This document shows positions 46,336 through 59,515 of a DNA stretch of 64,000 nt, in pieces. Below the pieces are notes generated by a model, which saw only the letters and a list, made by a program, of their open reading frames with translations, was not told the DNA's origin and searched no databases. The position numbers were made by a program, and so were the translations under genes. Positions within the stretch are counted from its first letter, which is position 1; the number at the start of each line of letters is the position of its first letter. The stretch spans positions 81,451,696 through 81,515,695 of the forward strand of contig OY720643.1 in NCBI GenBank assembly GCA_963169105.1, written 5' to 3'. The DNA comes from Ceriagrion tenellum (lineage: Eukaryota > Arthropoda > Insecta > Odonata > Coenagrionidae).

Positions 46336-46510
46336 GTATCTACATTAGTATATAAAAATATATTTGCTTCTGCATGTACGTTACTCTTCCCATAAAAAAC
46401 TCTTCAACCGATTGACCTGAAATTTTGCGTAATTCTAATGTAAGTACTAACTTGAGCTGTACGCTATATGAAAAAGACCCTCACAGCTTGTCTCCCACGG
46501 ATTTATTTTG
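46336..46510 (+). repeat. Dispersed repeat R2, third copy
   Basis: tatataaaaatatatttgct, gtacgttactcttcccataa and aactcttcaaccgattgacc, then tgaaattttgcg, correspond to the R2 order (TTACTCCT.CACG.AAAACT..TGAACCGAT...GAAATTT). Confidence 0.45.
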
Positions 46511-47125
46511 CGATAATTGAAAGCATAGGAATCAATGCGGAGGTTTTTATGTGCTTTTTTAAATTACCGCAAAGAAGATATCGGTTGGAAATTTTTAGCA
46601 TTGTATAGGAGACAAAATGAAGTACTTAAGTTTAATAATCGATATTGCTTCGACACTTCGCTTTTGTGTTTAAAAATACGTTTTACTGCCGAAATTCCAA
46701 AATTTTCTGCTCTTTCAATCATGGCAAATTTCCTCAACAACCTGAGCAATGGCTATAAACGAACAATCTCGACCCGAACTTGAATGGTTTATATTAAATT
46801 CAATTATAAATATAAGCAAATTTGATGAGATTTCAGTTACGATTTTGTGTACTGCAATATTTTTACGTGCGCTAAACTGCCTCCACATAGTAGGTATCTG
46901 CATTTAGCTCATCGTATTGATCCTCGTAGTTAGGTCCCATTAGTAGGCGTAGGTAGTAAATCGCTCTGATCTATTAGATCTGGAAACAGTCCTAGAGTTC
47001 AAGAGGGATGGTTCCAATAGGTTATAAGTCCCCTAATTACAGGTTTCTATTTAGAATCGGCAATAATCTAGCAATAAGTGGTTTATCTTGAATTTTTACA
47101 GGTAGGTACATGATAGTAATCTATA
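46511..47125. other. No feature recognised
   Basis: AT-rich. Overlapping + and - frames of 61-82 codons at 46535-46903 have no homology. Confidence 0.35.
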
Positions 47126-47300
47126 TTGATATGAGAATATAAAAATGAAATGATGTCTGTCTCTATGTTCGTTTTTCTTCTTCTTGGCAACTACGAAACA
47201 TAAATTTTGCATGATTTATTCAAATATATTTAAGATTCCGACGTACAGAGGGTATAGAATTCCAAATTCGTTCCAATTCTACCTCAAATATGTCAAGGCA
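47126..47300 (+). repeat. Possible dispersed repeat R2, fourth copy
   Basis: gagaatataaaaatgaaatg, gtctgtctctatgttcg and ggcaactacgaaacataaat resemble the start of R2 weakly. Confidence 0.25.
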
Positions 47301-50300
47301 ATCCCATAATAAATCATTTTGAAGTAATTTTTACTACTCATAGATTTTATATCTTTTGAAAAGTTTGATTAAAAGTAATAATTGCCCAAACTAACCTGAT
47401 ATTTGTTATTATAAAATGTTACTATAAAATGTATTTGCTGTATTTAAAGTAAACAACTTCAGTGAAAGAACTTTATGTGACTAAACGGGCAATTTTTAAC
47501 ATGTAAAAAACGCATTGACATAAAAATTGGGATATAGGGTTCTCTGCCATTTAGATAAATCCACTATATAATTTCTTACTATTATACCTACTATTGAGAA
47601 CCAATGGGTGACTCTGCTGGTACATAGTGAAATACAATAAAAGTCCCATTAATTGACTTTGTTTATGCATACAATAAATTACCTAACTACAGGCCACAAT
47701 GAGTCAGTAAGTAGTAACCTGATGAGCTGAAATTATCGTTCAGTATTCGAAAAAATATTTAATTAATATGGCTTACACATATTTCAACGTTACAGTAAAA
47801 AATATATGGAGTACAAATTACGATTCGATCAAATGGATTTTAGCTCAAAATTCAACGGTAAACTAACTTTCAATAATTGACAGAGAAATAATTTTCTAAT
47901 AATACCTTCATTAATGACAGATTTCGCGTCATTAAACAAGCGTTAATGAGAAATATAGCAGGAGAGCCACCAGTATTTCACCATCTACTGCGATCAGAGA
48001 CGCCCTAGACAAAGGAATAACGTGTGATATGAAGCACAGAGGGATTTAATAATTCTCATGCCTTCAATGAGTGCCATTGTCGTCACGTTCGATGCAGCGC
48101 TAGAAGATCAACCTTATTTCCCTTTCATCAAACGCCATGCAGCTCAATTGCGTTATCATCTAGGGTCTGGAGCATCAGTGCACATTTCAAGTAACAGTTT
48201 TGGAAAGCGATACATGAAAATCCTTTTCACGTCGTATTCCACTAGGGGTGGTAAAGGAATAAATTAGCGACACTCATTTGAACCAAGGAATCATCAAATC
48301 CTTTATAATATTTATTTTAACTTGCATTTTTAGAAAGGGAGCCATATATTTTGTTTGTAGAATTAAATCAGATGAAATCACTTAGGTACTTAAAATAAAA
48401 GTTCATTAGCTTCATGGAGAAAAGCTACGTAGACGCATGAGTTAAATACAGAACGTGTAATCAATAGAAAACCGAAAGCATAAAAAAGAAAAGATGCAAA
48501 ATAAATGTCATTCAGCTTTTCTGGAAATCAGAAAAAGATACTTACTCATATGAGTATACGTTCAGGACATATTTGGCCAAAAACAGTTCAGGAAAATCTA
48601 AATGTACCAGTTTTCATTTCTGTCGTTTAAAATTAAGGGTTGGCATTTCAAACACTTAAGTCACCGAAAAATTAAAAAAGCTGATTCAATTTTTCTATTT
48701 TGGGAGAAGGTAAATATGCTGTGTAAGGACATAATGATTTTTTTCATTCATAGTAAAAGACAGTGTAGTATTTATCTTTTATATAAAGAATCAATTGCTT
48801 AAAGTCTTTTCACTGACCCCTATATGGCATTAAATTTCTTGAAGAGTATGCTATCTTCTGAAAATTAAAAGCTATCGTTAATTTATTATGAACGAGCTTA
48901 CAATCGGTTTCATGTTTTCATCCAATAGTTTCCCTAATTAAGATCACCAAACTCACTGTGAGTGAGAATATTAAAGTGGTTGTGTGTGCAAGAGAAACAT
49001 AAAAACGTCGAAGTTTTGTGCTAAAAATATGTAACAATCTTATGCGGGAGTTATTAATAAGCCAATATAATTATCTATTGAGAAACCATGAGCATTAAAG
49101 GTTATCGATTGCTCATTAAAAATAAATTAGCGCATTTAAGAACCACGCCTCTGCGTCACAGGAAAGAGTAATAGTCAAAATTGTAACTATCAATTTTATT
49201 CTTTACTTTTATCGAAAAGCGATAAAATGTTTTGACGGATTTTCCATATCAAAAAGTCGTCTCCATGCGCGGTCTTTATTTCAGAAATCGCTTTGATGAT
49301 AAAAAATAATCCCCACATCTCTGTTTACGAGCGATAACAGTAGGATTACAGACCATTCTATTTTTCAGATTATGAACACAAAAGATAAACAAATGGTTTT
49401 CTAATGCTGCCAATTTGTCTCAGTGTTTTTTGCGAGATTTTGTAAAAATGGCCCAAGAGCGCTACTTCCGTAATAATTTTAACTCTTTGTTTCGACAAAC
49501 CGTCTCTATTCAATAAAATGTATAGCTCTTTATAATACTTATACGTTACGTATTACCTTAGCCTACTTTGCTCACTTTTTATGCTTTAAGGCCTGCAAAG
49601 AAGTAAAGAGGAGGGGAAAACATTCAGTAAATATTTAATTGGCAATATTGCCCGGAGAAAAATTGTTCATTTTCAGGATAGAGGAAGAAAACATAAAAAT
49701 ATAAAATGTATATTTGGAACAAAAGGGTAAATAGTAACGGTTTACCCATTGAATGATATCGAATCCTACAAATTCATTACAGGTTGTAATAAATCGTTTT
49801 TACACAGCACCAACTTAAGTAATATCATATTCTGTAAAAAACATCCACAGATAAACTCTCTTGTTTTGTTATATTTCCGTGCAGTAGCTTCAAGTTATCG
49901 AAAAGTTCGAACTCATCTCATTAAACAATGTATGTCTGCCTTCTTTATTCATATATTTATATTATTATACTAAATTAGTAGCTAGCCATTTTGTAAAATT
50001 CCAAGTAAATTATTATGGACTCTCAATGCATACATTCCTTACGTACACAAAGTTTTAATGTCTTTAATGTTAGCATTGAAGCAATTCAGGAAGTAGAGGA
50101 ATCGTTTCGACCTTTGAATAACAAATGTTATGGAGGCAAACAATTAGCTACTCGACCGATTGTGGAAACTTAATTTATCGTTTCGCTTGGATGATTAATG
50201 AGTTCCACAGTGTTTACCTGGAGCCAGCATTTGAAAGCCAAAGTAATAAAAAAACTGTATCTGAAATCTCTACACACTTCAATGAATGTAAAGCTAATGC

Positions 50301-50690
50301 TTTCATTTTAAATTAAGAATTTGAGTTTCACACCAAGGTATTATATCACTTTTGATCATTTTGTATGACCCCGCGATAGATAAGTTTTACAGAAAAAGAT
50401 AGAGTTTTATTTACTAGACACGAAAGGCCGTATATGAGTAGGAATTAAAATTGAAATTGTAATTACCACTGTGTACTCTAGAAATATAAAAAAATATCTA
50501 AATAAAGGAAGTTATTGGATATCGGAAATTATATTGAAAATTGATCATTCATAAAAAAATTAAACAAGGATACGGCATTTAAGGAGCATTGAAGTTGCTT
50601 CGAAAAGATTCAAGAATGAATTTTCAGTTTCATTCACACAAATAACAAGATTAGTTTGTAAAAATTCATTCATATTCATTGGTTTTTCAA
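47301..50690. other. 3.4 kb AT-rich DNA, no feature recognised
   Basis: A 69-codon + frame at 48058-48267 lies in a slightly GC-richer patch but has no recognisable similarity. No terminal repeats were found. Confidence 0.35.
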
Positions 50691-50694
50691 TTCT

Positions 50695-51245
50695 AAGATT
50701 GGTGGACGGCTGCAGACCTCTACCCTTTCCTTACTAATTCCAGTCCCCTTACCTCATGGTATCTCTCCCTACTTTCCCCTTTATTTGGTTCATCAACTTA
50801 TACCTGGTTCTTCTTATTGGGGCTGTTCCCACTATTTAGCCTTCAATTATCTTCTTAACAAACGCATTATTTCTCAGGGTGTGTCCAATTCATCTGGTTC
50901 TTCTTTTCTGTATAGTGTTCCATATGGTCCTTTCCTCTTCTACTCATCTGTTATGTTCATCATTTCTCATCGTATCCGTCTATTTTATCTCCAGCATCCT
51001 CTTCTAGCACCAGATTTCGGAGGCTTCTAATATTTTCTGGTCAGCCTTGTCAATAGTCCATGCTTCCGGTCCACAGAGCGCAACGCTCCACACGAATGTT
51101 TTCAGATAGTGTTTAATGTTTTGTAGTCTTATCTTCTTTGAGAAAAGCAGTTGTCATTTTCCCATGAACGCCTTCTTAGCCTGCGCTACTCTCCGCTTGA
51201 TGTCCGTTGTACTTCCAAGATATGTAAAGGATTCAAAGGAAGGTG
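50695..51245 (-). mobile_element. LINE (endonuclease-RT type) C-terminal remnant
   Basis: On the - strand, from 51240 down, the reading is LGSTTDIKRRVAQAKKAFMGK, then WSVALCGPEAWTIDKADQ and KILEASEIWC.RRMLEIK. A degraded IGHTLR...KKIIEG block and a basic region follow toward 50700. These are the ordered post-RT motifs of insect endonuclease-RT LINEs (YLGS.I..DG....I..RIAQAK.AF, VWSVALYG.E.WTL, EAFE.WCWRRML.I, IGH.LR......I.EG). One or two stops interrupt it. The + strand shows C/T skew. An antisense 81-codon frame at 50785-51030 is a shadow. The catalytic RT domain is missing. Confidence 0.8.
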
Positions 51246-51746
51246 AAGGATTCATATGAAGGAAGGAAAAATTCCTAGAGGTGATAAAAATAACTGCCAA
51301 TATTTTATGACAAACTCACAATCGTATTCCACGATCTGAACGTCGATTAACAAGTTTTTAATTGGAATTCTAAAGGTTTAGTCAACCAGTTTGCACTGTA
51401 TGAAAATCAAGCTAAGATTACACTCTTTCTCAATTTAGAATGCGTGGGACGAATAATTGACTTAAAAGATAACAAAAACACATCCCTAACCTTAGGTACA
51501 AATTGTTTAGAACTACAATGTTCACCTGCAGGCGTTTCAATAATGAGAAAGGCCTAGAATGTAATGGATATGTTCTTGAAATGTTAATTTATTTCATTCG
51601 AGTGTAAGTTGAAAGGAATCGATAGGAAAATAAACGATGAAATGAACTTAAAATGCAAACGGAACCCAACGGAAGACTCTCCCGTTTTGAGCTGGAGAAA
51701 TTTTTGACGCCAATAGGAAAAGCGTAATGGATTTGGATCCAGTTGT
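51246..51746. other. AT-rich DNA, no feature recognised
   Basis: Nothing assignable. Confidence 0.35.
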
Positions 51747-51747
51747 T

Positions 51748-52909
51748 ACCCAGTGGGGAAAATTTTATGCAAAAGATATGCAAAGAATATTCTTTCGTGT
51801 AGCATCTTTAGTGCAGAGAATATTCTTCATGAACGTCCAAAGTAGTATCATATGGCGCACTATCCGAGTGCAAAGTACATGCTCCTGCAGTAGTGCATAG
51901 GATGTTCATTGGATGTGCATCGTGCACTATCTTTGATCACATCCAGAAGGATGAAGGTGCAGAGATGCTTCATAGTCTGTGCATGGAGGTCTACCTTTAT
52001 CCGACGTAATTTTTGATCGGACGTTCACGGAGTGCGCCTCATGCACTACCCAGTGGGGATTCACCGTATAGAGTTGGCACACAACTTGGCGATACCTTGG
52101 TTTCTCATCATTCATTAATCAAGAATGAGATGAAGGCGGATGAGTATGTATCCACAGACGACAAGCTCAAGCTTACCATTTCAACTACGTAACTTTCACA
52201 TTGTGTATACTAACTTATGCTCCACTCTTGTACCTCTGATTTTTAGATGTACACATTAAAATACATTGCTTTTGTATTAAAACATTTAAAGACGAAAAAC
52301 TTGTCATATATGTTGTCTCGTTTTCTACCTTAAATTAGCATGGTCAATTATACTTAAGCCCTGCTGGAGATTTAGATCTTGCGAAGGATGTTCATTTTAC
52401 ATGCATTTTGGTCCGCCTCCAACCGAGGCAGTGCATACTGCATAGGCATAGGCGCATATAAAACGTTTGATGAATACATCAATTGTCGACGATAGTTTTT
52501 CGGCCCGCATTGAAAATTACTTCACATTCAGGACTTAAGAAAAAAAGTAACAAAGGCAATAGTACTCAGGCGTGCGTCACTCGCAAGATGTAGACATTTC
52601 GGAGGAAAACATGAAATAATCTTCGACCTCCACATCCATTTTGAGGCGCGCCCGCGCTCCTTTGGCATTCAACCCGTACGTCCAACATACACCAATCAAA
52701 GAATGTGCTAATACAAGCGTCTTTGTTGTAGTCCCCTTGGTTAGTTCAGTGAATATGCTAACACTGTTCACGCTGTACATACGTAAAGTTGTTGCAGCGA
52801 GGAACAACCTTTGCAGGTCTTTTGCACGTCCAGTCTACATTAAGGCAACACCTCACAGACTTTGAATTACTTCAAACTTAATCATGCACAAACTTTCCCC
52901 ACTGGGTAG
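51748..52909. mobile_element. DNA transposon with CCCAGTGGGG termini, about 1.16 kb
   Basis: The ends are inverted: CCCAGTGGGGAAAATTTT at the left, and the reverse complement reads CCCAGTGGGGAAAGTTTG at the right. TA dinucleotides abut both ends, suggesting TA target duplication. A third copy of the terminal word (acccagtggggattc) lies internally near 52048. Between 51860 and 52060 several gtgcactat/tgcataggat words repeat, as in subterminal binding arrays, with related words at 52430-52455. A 76-codon - frame at 52577-52807 lacks recognisable transposase features, so this is probably a non-autonomous member. The superfamily is undecided. Confidence 0.65.
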
Positions 52910-54290
52910 TAACGAAGTCAAAAGTATTAAAAGTTTTGAATTAATTTTGTACTAAAATCATATAGTCTTATTCAAGGTCCCGTTGTGCTCCGATCCATAA
53001 ATAATTGTGGCAGGTCAGAGTGAAAACGTCATGATAGTCGGGTTTGGTATGGGTAGGAAAGAGAGATACCGTCAGAAAAAAACTGAATTAAAGAACTAGT
53101 ATTCAATATATCCAGTTTTACATTGCAATTAAAGCTAACATAAACTAGAGAGTTGTGAAAATAGAACAGATTGTATATCCACGTCTGATCACTTAGTTGA
53201 CTGCAGTTTTTTCGTAAAACGTCTAATTTAAGACTTTGACCGAGGTGCTACATTGGACCAGCCCTGACTGCCGTAATTAGGACTAATTCAAAACTGCTGG
53301 AACTAACGACTAATTTACTAATAATTTCATCTCAATCTCCACCGTTTTTCCTGTTATTGTCAAATTTTCCTTCTCCAACGGAGAGACGTGTTTTTCCAAC
53401 TGCATTATATTAGTCGACCAACGCAACAAATAATCCTGTGGAAATACTATTTATATTTCAGATTGGTAAATTTCCACAAAATACGTTTTTAACGCTTTGA
53501 TGCCCTATACTGTCTCTCCAACACTTTTAGATTTTTTTTTTTGCTCAAAGCTACATTTTCTCATTCTATGGGTAAAATATTCCTCAATTTGCTAAACCAT
53601 TTAACAAATATTTGGAGAAGAAGCTGTCACGGTTGGCCTAACGGAATAGTAATTTTGAATACTCATTGCTCTAAGGGTTACAACTATCCCTCTAGTTAGG
53701 AGGAAAGTTTTAATGAGTCCATTTTTTATCACATCATAACCAGTGAAATCACTTAATGAAAACTTTTCAACAATTGACTTAAGAACTATGTAAAATTAGT
53801 CCTTTTTTTACATTTGACTCCAGTAGTTTTATTTCAGTGCCAGACTTACTTGGATGGGATTCACATAAAAAGCTAAATTACTTAAAGTTTAAATGCACGA
53901 CTTTGAGAGTTTTATAATAACAAATATCATACATATGAATAAAATTACCCGGTGATCGAATATTGCTATTCAATAAAATGTATACCTATTTAAATAATGA
54001 AACAATTATAAATGCATATGTAGGCCTACGATTATCTTGATAATACCATCATCACCACCATAGGCCTCTAATGATTATATTGCATGTATTATTATCATAC
54101 TAATATAATAGAACAATGATAACCTTACACTTAACGAAGTATCACCTGCCACTTCTAATAACATAATAAAACGTTCTCCATCTCACCACGCCTGGAATTG
54201 CCTGGATAAGTTGAAATTCCGTGTTTCTGACGAAGAACGTTAAGAAAACCTTTTAAACAACAGTATGACTACTTTCAATGAAAACATTAC
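52910..54290. other. AT-rich DNA, no feature recognised
   Basis: Nothing assignable. Confidence 0.35.
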
Positions 54291-54295
54291 TCAGT

Positions 54296-54321
54296 TTCTT
54301 TTTCTTTCTTTCTTTCTTTTC
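54296..54321 (+). repeat. (CTTT)n microsatellite
   Basis: tttctttctttctttct run. Confidence 0.85.
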
Positions 54322-54859
54322 TAACTTTCTAATTGGAAATCAGCAAATCGAGCTTTTCTATAAATGTTGCTACACCTGCTTTTTGTTCGCTTCTATTGTT
54401 TGGTGTGTTACCACCATGGCTACCCATACCACCAATGTTGAAACTTAACTTATTTAACTAATTTTCTTGAATTAAAATGAATTATCCGCATTCCGTATTA
54501 AGTGCATCTCAAAATTGTATCAAAATAGTCTGAGCTGTTATGGAGAAAAAATTCCAAACACACACACTGAAGTAGTAGACCATTTTATGATACAAGAAAG
54601 ATATATTAACCACGACCAAAACGAAACACAAAAATGCTGTATAGAGGTGTAATATAAATCATGCCAAACTACTCACTATTCCCAATAATGCAGCATAAAA
54701 CCTCAGTAGTACGTCGCGTTTTTTGAATAACCAATTTATGTACCAATTTTGTGGGCTCTTTTGTATTCTACCTGGTAAAATCTCACGAGTTATGTTGTAG
54801 AGGGAAATAGGAGCACGAAGAAAATTCCCCCAAACTGAAAATTATAAATCGCTACGAGT
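54322..54859. other. AT-rich DNA, no feature recognised
   Basis: Nothing assignable. Confidence 0.35.
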
Positions 54860-55600
54860 GTCGCCATGTCTTTTAAGCGCTGCCCGAACCAATCTTCGGG
54901 ATTTCATATAAAGAGTGGCGTGTTTGCCGCACGAAGACTGGAAGGGACTGGGGGACGGGGTGGAGCACAGAAGCTTGAAAAAGCCTACCCACTCCTAATA
55001 GACCTTTGGCGTGATTTCCGTCCGTGTTCGCTTCAGTATCTGTATCGATGTCCCCTGGATATATATCGCCGTGTTGATTTCAATTGGCTCTCCATTCTTC
55101 CTCCCCCAGGTCGAACAACACCGACCAACCCACTCTCGGCCACTTCTTTTTTATCGTGTCATCTGGAGGACCATTGAGAACCGGGCATTTTTCGCGCCTT
55201 TGACCCCGTATCCCCTTCCCAAAAACGCCTCCTACAGTTCCCCTGCTACACCCTTGACTTCGTAACCCACTCCATCTGACTTTTCCCCGTTCTACAGGCC
55301 CCAAGCTCTGCTTCCTCCCCTCTCTACTCCCGCCCACAGCCCCCTTTCGCCCACAATGACTTCCGGACGAAAGAAAAGGGATAGAATGTCCGAAAATAGC
55401 GTCAAGGAAACGTCGAAACGAAAATGCGACGTGACTCCCAAAAATATAATTAATCAATTATGATTCTTCACGGGGGGGAGAGTGGAAGAGTGGGTGTAGG
55501 GGTGGGACTCGTTTTTCTTTTTTTTCCATGTCTTTTTCCGCTTTCGTTTCGAACCACTTTTTTTTCCTGGTTCGTCTCGACCCGCTCGAAATCACTTTTG
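54860..55600. promoter_or_regulatory. GC-rich island, candidate regulatory or unique region
   Basis: The change from AT-rich flanks is sharp. Frames of 84-125 codons overlap on both strands in conflicting frames without homology. aattaatcaattatgatt (about 55448-55465) is a dense homeodomain-type cluster. tcgcgcctttgaccccgtat and other CpG-rich words occur at 55190-55220. As at 40.6-41.3 kb, a conserved non-coding element or an unrecognised exon are both possible; composition is the only evidence. Confidence 0.3.
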
Positions 55601-56279
55601 TGGAGATTTTGTTCACCAATTCCGCTAGTCTAAGACTGATTGCAAAGTCTCTCATTAAAGCTGTTGATTACCTAAGGAACGGATCCATTTCCTTCAGTTT
55701 AACCTACTTCAATTTAAATGCACCTCCAACTTATTTTCCTCATGATAGATTTCCCCACTTGTCATCACCCCATGCAACTTGTTTATTGCATTTTTTAAAC
55801 GCCGCTTGGCGTTAAAATCTTAGCCGTATTAATTTTAATAGAATCAAATCGCCTTTTTTACATCGCTGATACTGAGATTAGCTATAGAATCTTTCACTTT
55901 TCATGAATATGTGATCTTAATTTTTAGTTTGTGGAAGATTACAATATTCGTAGTACTTCAAGCCATAAGGAACATCAGAATTGAAGGTTACACGTTGAAA
56001 CCTGAGTCAGCCTAATTTGAATAATATGCGGTTAAATAATAATGTTGTATTTTTGTCTTTCCTTACGAGAAAAGTAATTAATTTAATTTTTGTTTGACTT
56101 CTTGTTTATAAAAATGGATTGTGGAGGTGACCTACAGCAAGTTCATATGCGTCATAGGGGACAGGTAAGGGAGGGAGGGTAATGATAAACCCAGTAACGG
56201 CATTAGCAACATTCGGCATTAAACTGTTTTTAACGAAATACGCCAAAAGGACCACAGTTACAAGTCTAATTAGATAAAC
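55601..56279. other. AT-rich DNA, no feature recognised
   Basis: Nothing assignable. Confidence 0.35.
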
Positions 56280-56405
56280 GGAGTACTACCCGGAGACACT
56301 CAAGTAGGGATCGGGTTTCCTCTTAAAAACGTCCTCCTCTGCAGGATTAGAACCCTAACCGTCTATATGATTTGCCAGCATTCTAGCCACCATACCAAAC
56401 TGGTT
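56280..56405 (-). repeat. tRNA-derived SINE, second family
   Basis: The - strand reads agtttggtatggtggctaga (box A-like region), then gttagggttctaatcctgca (box B-like GGTTCTAATCC, one mismatch), then a tail ending near cccgatccctacttgag. It differs in sequence and tail from family S1. Confidence 0.5.
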
Positions 56406-58009
56406 CCTTTCTTGTTTATATTTCATGCACACAGTCATTCATTCATTTTTCTGATTTTTATTCTTTGATAGTACATTCCAGTTTTACTGAGCGTTAAAAA
56501 ATTGAGATCATTATGTAATAAATAAATAAAATGCTCAAGTCCACACTCGGAGGTTTGATCATTTGGACATCAAAAAATCAATTCTCGAAAATCTTCCTCC
56601 AAATTTTAAATTAAATATACCAATTCACATCTCTTGTCCAATTTCTTACTTGAAAAAAAAAACCTTTGCAACAAAAAGTGGAAAAATTACTCTTGCCAAT
56701 TATCTCCCAATATTGTTTTAGGCTAAAAAACAATGAAATTTAACATCCAGAACGGTGTATTAAATAAGATATCATAAAAATGCAAATCCATACACTCACT
56801 CCTAATACGTTGAAGGATATATTATGATCTAAGATTAAGGTTTCAAATTACTAATAAGTGGCCACCGTGCCCCAAAGTTGACGTTTAGTTTGTACGGAAC
56901 AAAACGTGTCACCAAATATTAAGCACAATATAGAGGATATTAAAAAAAGGTAAATAAAGACATACTAATTATGATTTATGAGACAGTTTCAATTACTAGT
57001 GAAATACGCGTTAGGGATAACTCGACAATTACAAAAGTGAATGAACCAAGAGTAAACACATGCTAAATAAATGTTTTCGCATTAATAAATTCTGGTTGTA
57101 CATGAACATAAAGGATAAGAAACAGGGATAGAAGGCAAAATTCTGCAACATTGCATCAAAGTGGCGATACAAGAATATATAAATAGTTATGGAGAAAGGA
57201 CGAAGAATGAGCAAATGAAAATATAATGCTCAAACAGATACAGAAATAGAGAACAAGATGCCGAAGATGATCTGGGATGTCCTAACAAGAGATTGAAAGG
57301 CTAAGGCTGAAGATGGTCGTAACAGTCTTATTGTCTCATTCTACAAGAAAAAATAATTCAAGCCTCCTTCAAATCTTCACCTTTTTTTAACTGGGCCAAC
57401 AATGGACAGCTAAGCTAGACTGATTATAACGACTTTTGTTTTTTTTTCACCTCTGGCACAGGTGAATATCTTAATAATTTAACGGGAAAATACCTCCTGT
57501 CCCACGCTAACGTAACAGTGAATTACATATATTGGTGCAGGAACGTCTTTTAGCCAATATTAACAGTGTTTCATACTGCAATTCCGACTGAACGAGGAGG
57601 AAAAATATAACCAACCCTGGACATAGTTCAGTGGCAAAATGTAGGAATTTTCAAAACATATTTCTTCCTAGGATGTGATTTTTGTCATTTAGCGCACTTC
57701 AGCATGCTGCGCTCCTTTTCATCTTCTGGAAAATGAAAAATAAGTTATGTACCGCAAAATGAAAAGGTTTTATAAGTTCAAACCTGTATGGAAATTGGTC
57801 CTTCAATATCTCATAAGTGGTGAAATGCTCCCTCAAAATTTGAGTAACTTTCCAGAAGTAAATGGAATAGAAGATTGTAGAATTCCTGTAATAGTATTTA
57901 GACTAACCGAAAGTTATCATGAAAAAGATACGCTTTGTTGGTCATGATTATAGGTTATGCATTGAAAAATTAACTACTAAATATAATTAATAATAGCATT
58001 CATATGGAT
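56406..58009. other. AT-rich DNA, no feature recognised
   Basis: Short frames (57029-57214, 57747-57947) have no homology. Confidence 0.35.
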
Positions 58010-58150
58010 GGATAAAGAATTCGGTTTGCTCCGCTTTTCTGATGATGTAGTTATTTTGTTACCAAAGAAAGAAGAACTGGCGGGAATACTGAGCTGCATG
58101 GATACAATTATGAATAAATACAACTGGAAGACAGTTAAGTAAATCCAGGT
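58010..58150 (+). mobile_element. LINE RT catalytic-box fragment
   Basis: The frame reads FGLLRFSDDVVILLPKKEEL, then LSCMDTIMNKYNWKT. FSDD stands where non-LTR RTs have (Y/F)ADD, with the usual hydrophobic VVIL after it and the spacer to KYN.K (normally K.N..KTK). Both catalytic aspartates are kept, with A changed to S. Homology is lost on both sides. Confidence 0.65.
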
Positions 58151-58404
58151 TAAGTTTTGTCTTAAATATTGAGAGAATAGAATTGCAGTTTAATCTCGGC
58201 TGCAAAAAAATACGGTAATAGATGAATTTCGCTATTGCTGACCTCCAATGAGAGAAAGTCGGTATATCTCTTAAATAAGCAGAGATATACAGAAACTGAA
58301 CTTAAATGAGCAGAAAAAGGCATAAACTACCAAATTTGGTATTTATAAGCTCAGTGGTAACTAGTCATCTTTATGCCATCAACTTCCCTAATTGCATACA
58401 TACA

Positions 58405-58705
58405 TACATCACGCCGCTCCTTTCCAGGGTGGGCACAGTCACATAGTTTCACTCATACATACATATTTGTACACCTAACTCTGCCTCAACAATTTCTTCT
58501 ATCCTGACCTATCCTTGCAAACCTCTTTTGCCTCATTTACTACCATACACTGCTTCATACTCGCCCACTTGTTTTTAAGACTCCTAATATTCCTCTCCTC
58601 CTAAGAAGTTGCTCAACCACATTCAAGCACAACTTTCTCGGCCTACCCCTTGCACCATTCATTTCACTCCTGTGTATCTGTTTCGTTATTCGACTCTCCC
58701 CTAAA
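58405..58705 (-). mobile_element. LINE C-terminal remnant (same family as 3166-3550)
   Basis: The - strand reads GESRITKQIHRSEMNG, then ARGRPRKLCLNVVEQLLRRR, GILGVLK and broken EAKEVCKDRSG. The GRPRK motif with the following V(E)E.L.RRGI.. is the LINE tail also found at 3179-3460. The end of the element is near gtgcccaccctggaaagg (read on -). Confidence 0.65.
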
Positions 58706-59089
58706 TGCATTTCTTGATTAATTTCGTTTTGGAATTAAGGAATAAACTAGGTCTTAGGCTATATTCTCAGATAAATCATGCCGTAATTTTTATCACTTGG
58801 TCCACAGTGTAGTCTTAATCATCAATATATAAAATGACCACTCTCCATACGTCAATAATTGAGGGAAATATAAATCAGTATAGTTTTAAAAAATACCAAG
58901 GCGGTGAATATGAAGAAAGTCAAGGCATATGTCAAAATGGTGTGATTGATTAGTTATCTGACAAAAGAAAACAGCGGGTACCCTCAGTTAACAAACCCTA
59001 GGAAGTAGTTCGACAATATTTCATACCCGCAGCATATCGTTGAATCCTGAAATACCTAACTCATAATATTGTAGAAATGTCATAGCTCT
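58706..59089. other. No feature recognised
   Basis: AT-rich. Confidence 0.35.
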
Positions 59090-59515
59090 TGACTTCCTCG
59101 CCCTTGTGAGCAACATCTTAAAATAACTTTACACCTATTCAACAGTTGAGTTTAACCTTCTTCCATATTTGCTAGCTCCTTCCTTTAATAATACTTATTA
59201 TTCGTAAATGCCCTCTACCATCGTCTCTCCATTTTTTAGGTCACCAAGTGTATTTATATATGCATGTTATCCATATATAATTTTTATATGTCAATTTTGT
59301 TTCTTCAATGTGTGTTATGTGACCTTTCCAACAAGCCCTTAGTGGTTTCATTAAGCAGGCTATGATTTCTCTCTTTATCGAGTCCTTGGATTATAGGATT
59401 TCTATATTTCTTCCCCTCACGTACTTCCTCTTGTATTGGTCCAAAAATCCTTCTAAATCTTCTTCCTTTAAAAATTCAAGTTCAACTCCGTTTTCTTTGA
59501 TAACAACTAATACTA
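59090..59515 (-). mobile_element. LINE C-terminal remnant
   Basis: On the - strand, RFRRIFGPIQEEVREGKK (matching the LRKIFGP..E...WR.R.N.EL block), then GHITHIEET (GHV.RM.E), then KKWRDDGRGHLRIISIIK and IWKKVKLNC (RP..RW.DDVE.DLR.MGI..., W...V..AK). The blocks alternate between frames, so it is a pseudogene. The C/T skew of the + strand agrees. Confidence 0.7.

Noticed and set aside
55080..55457. 125-codon - frame opposite an 84-codon + frame
   Set aside because: Conflicting frames in a GC-rich block, no recognisable domain.
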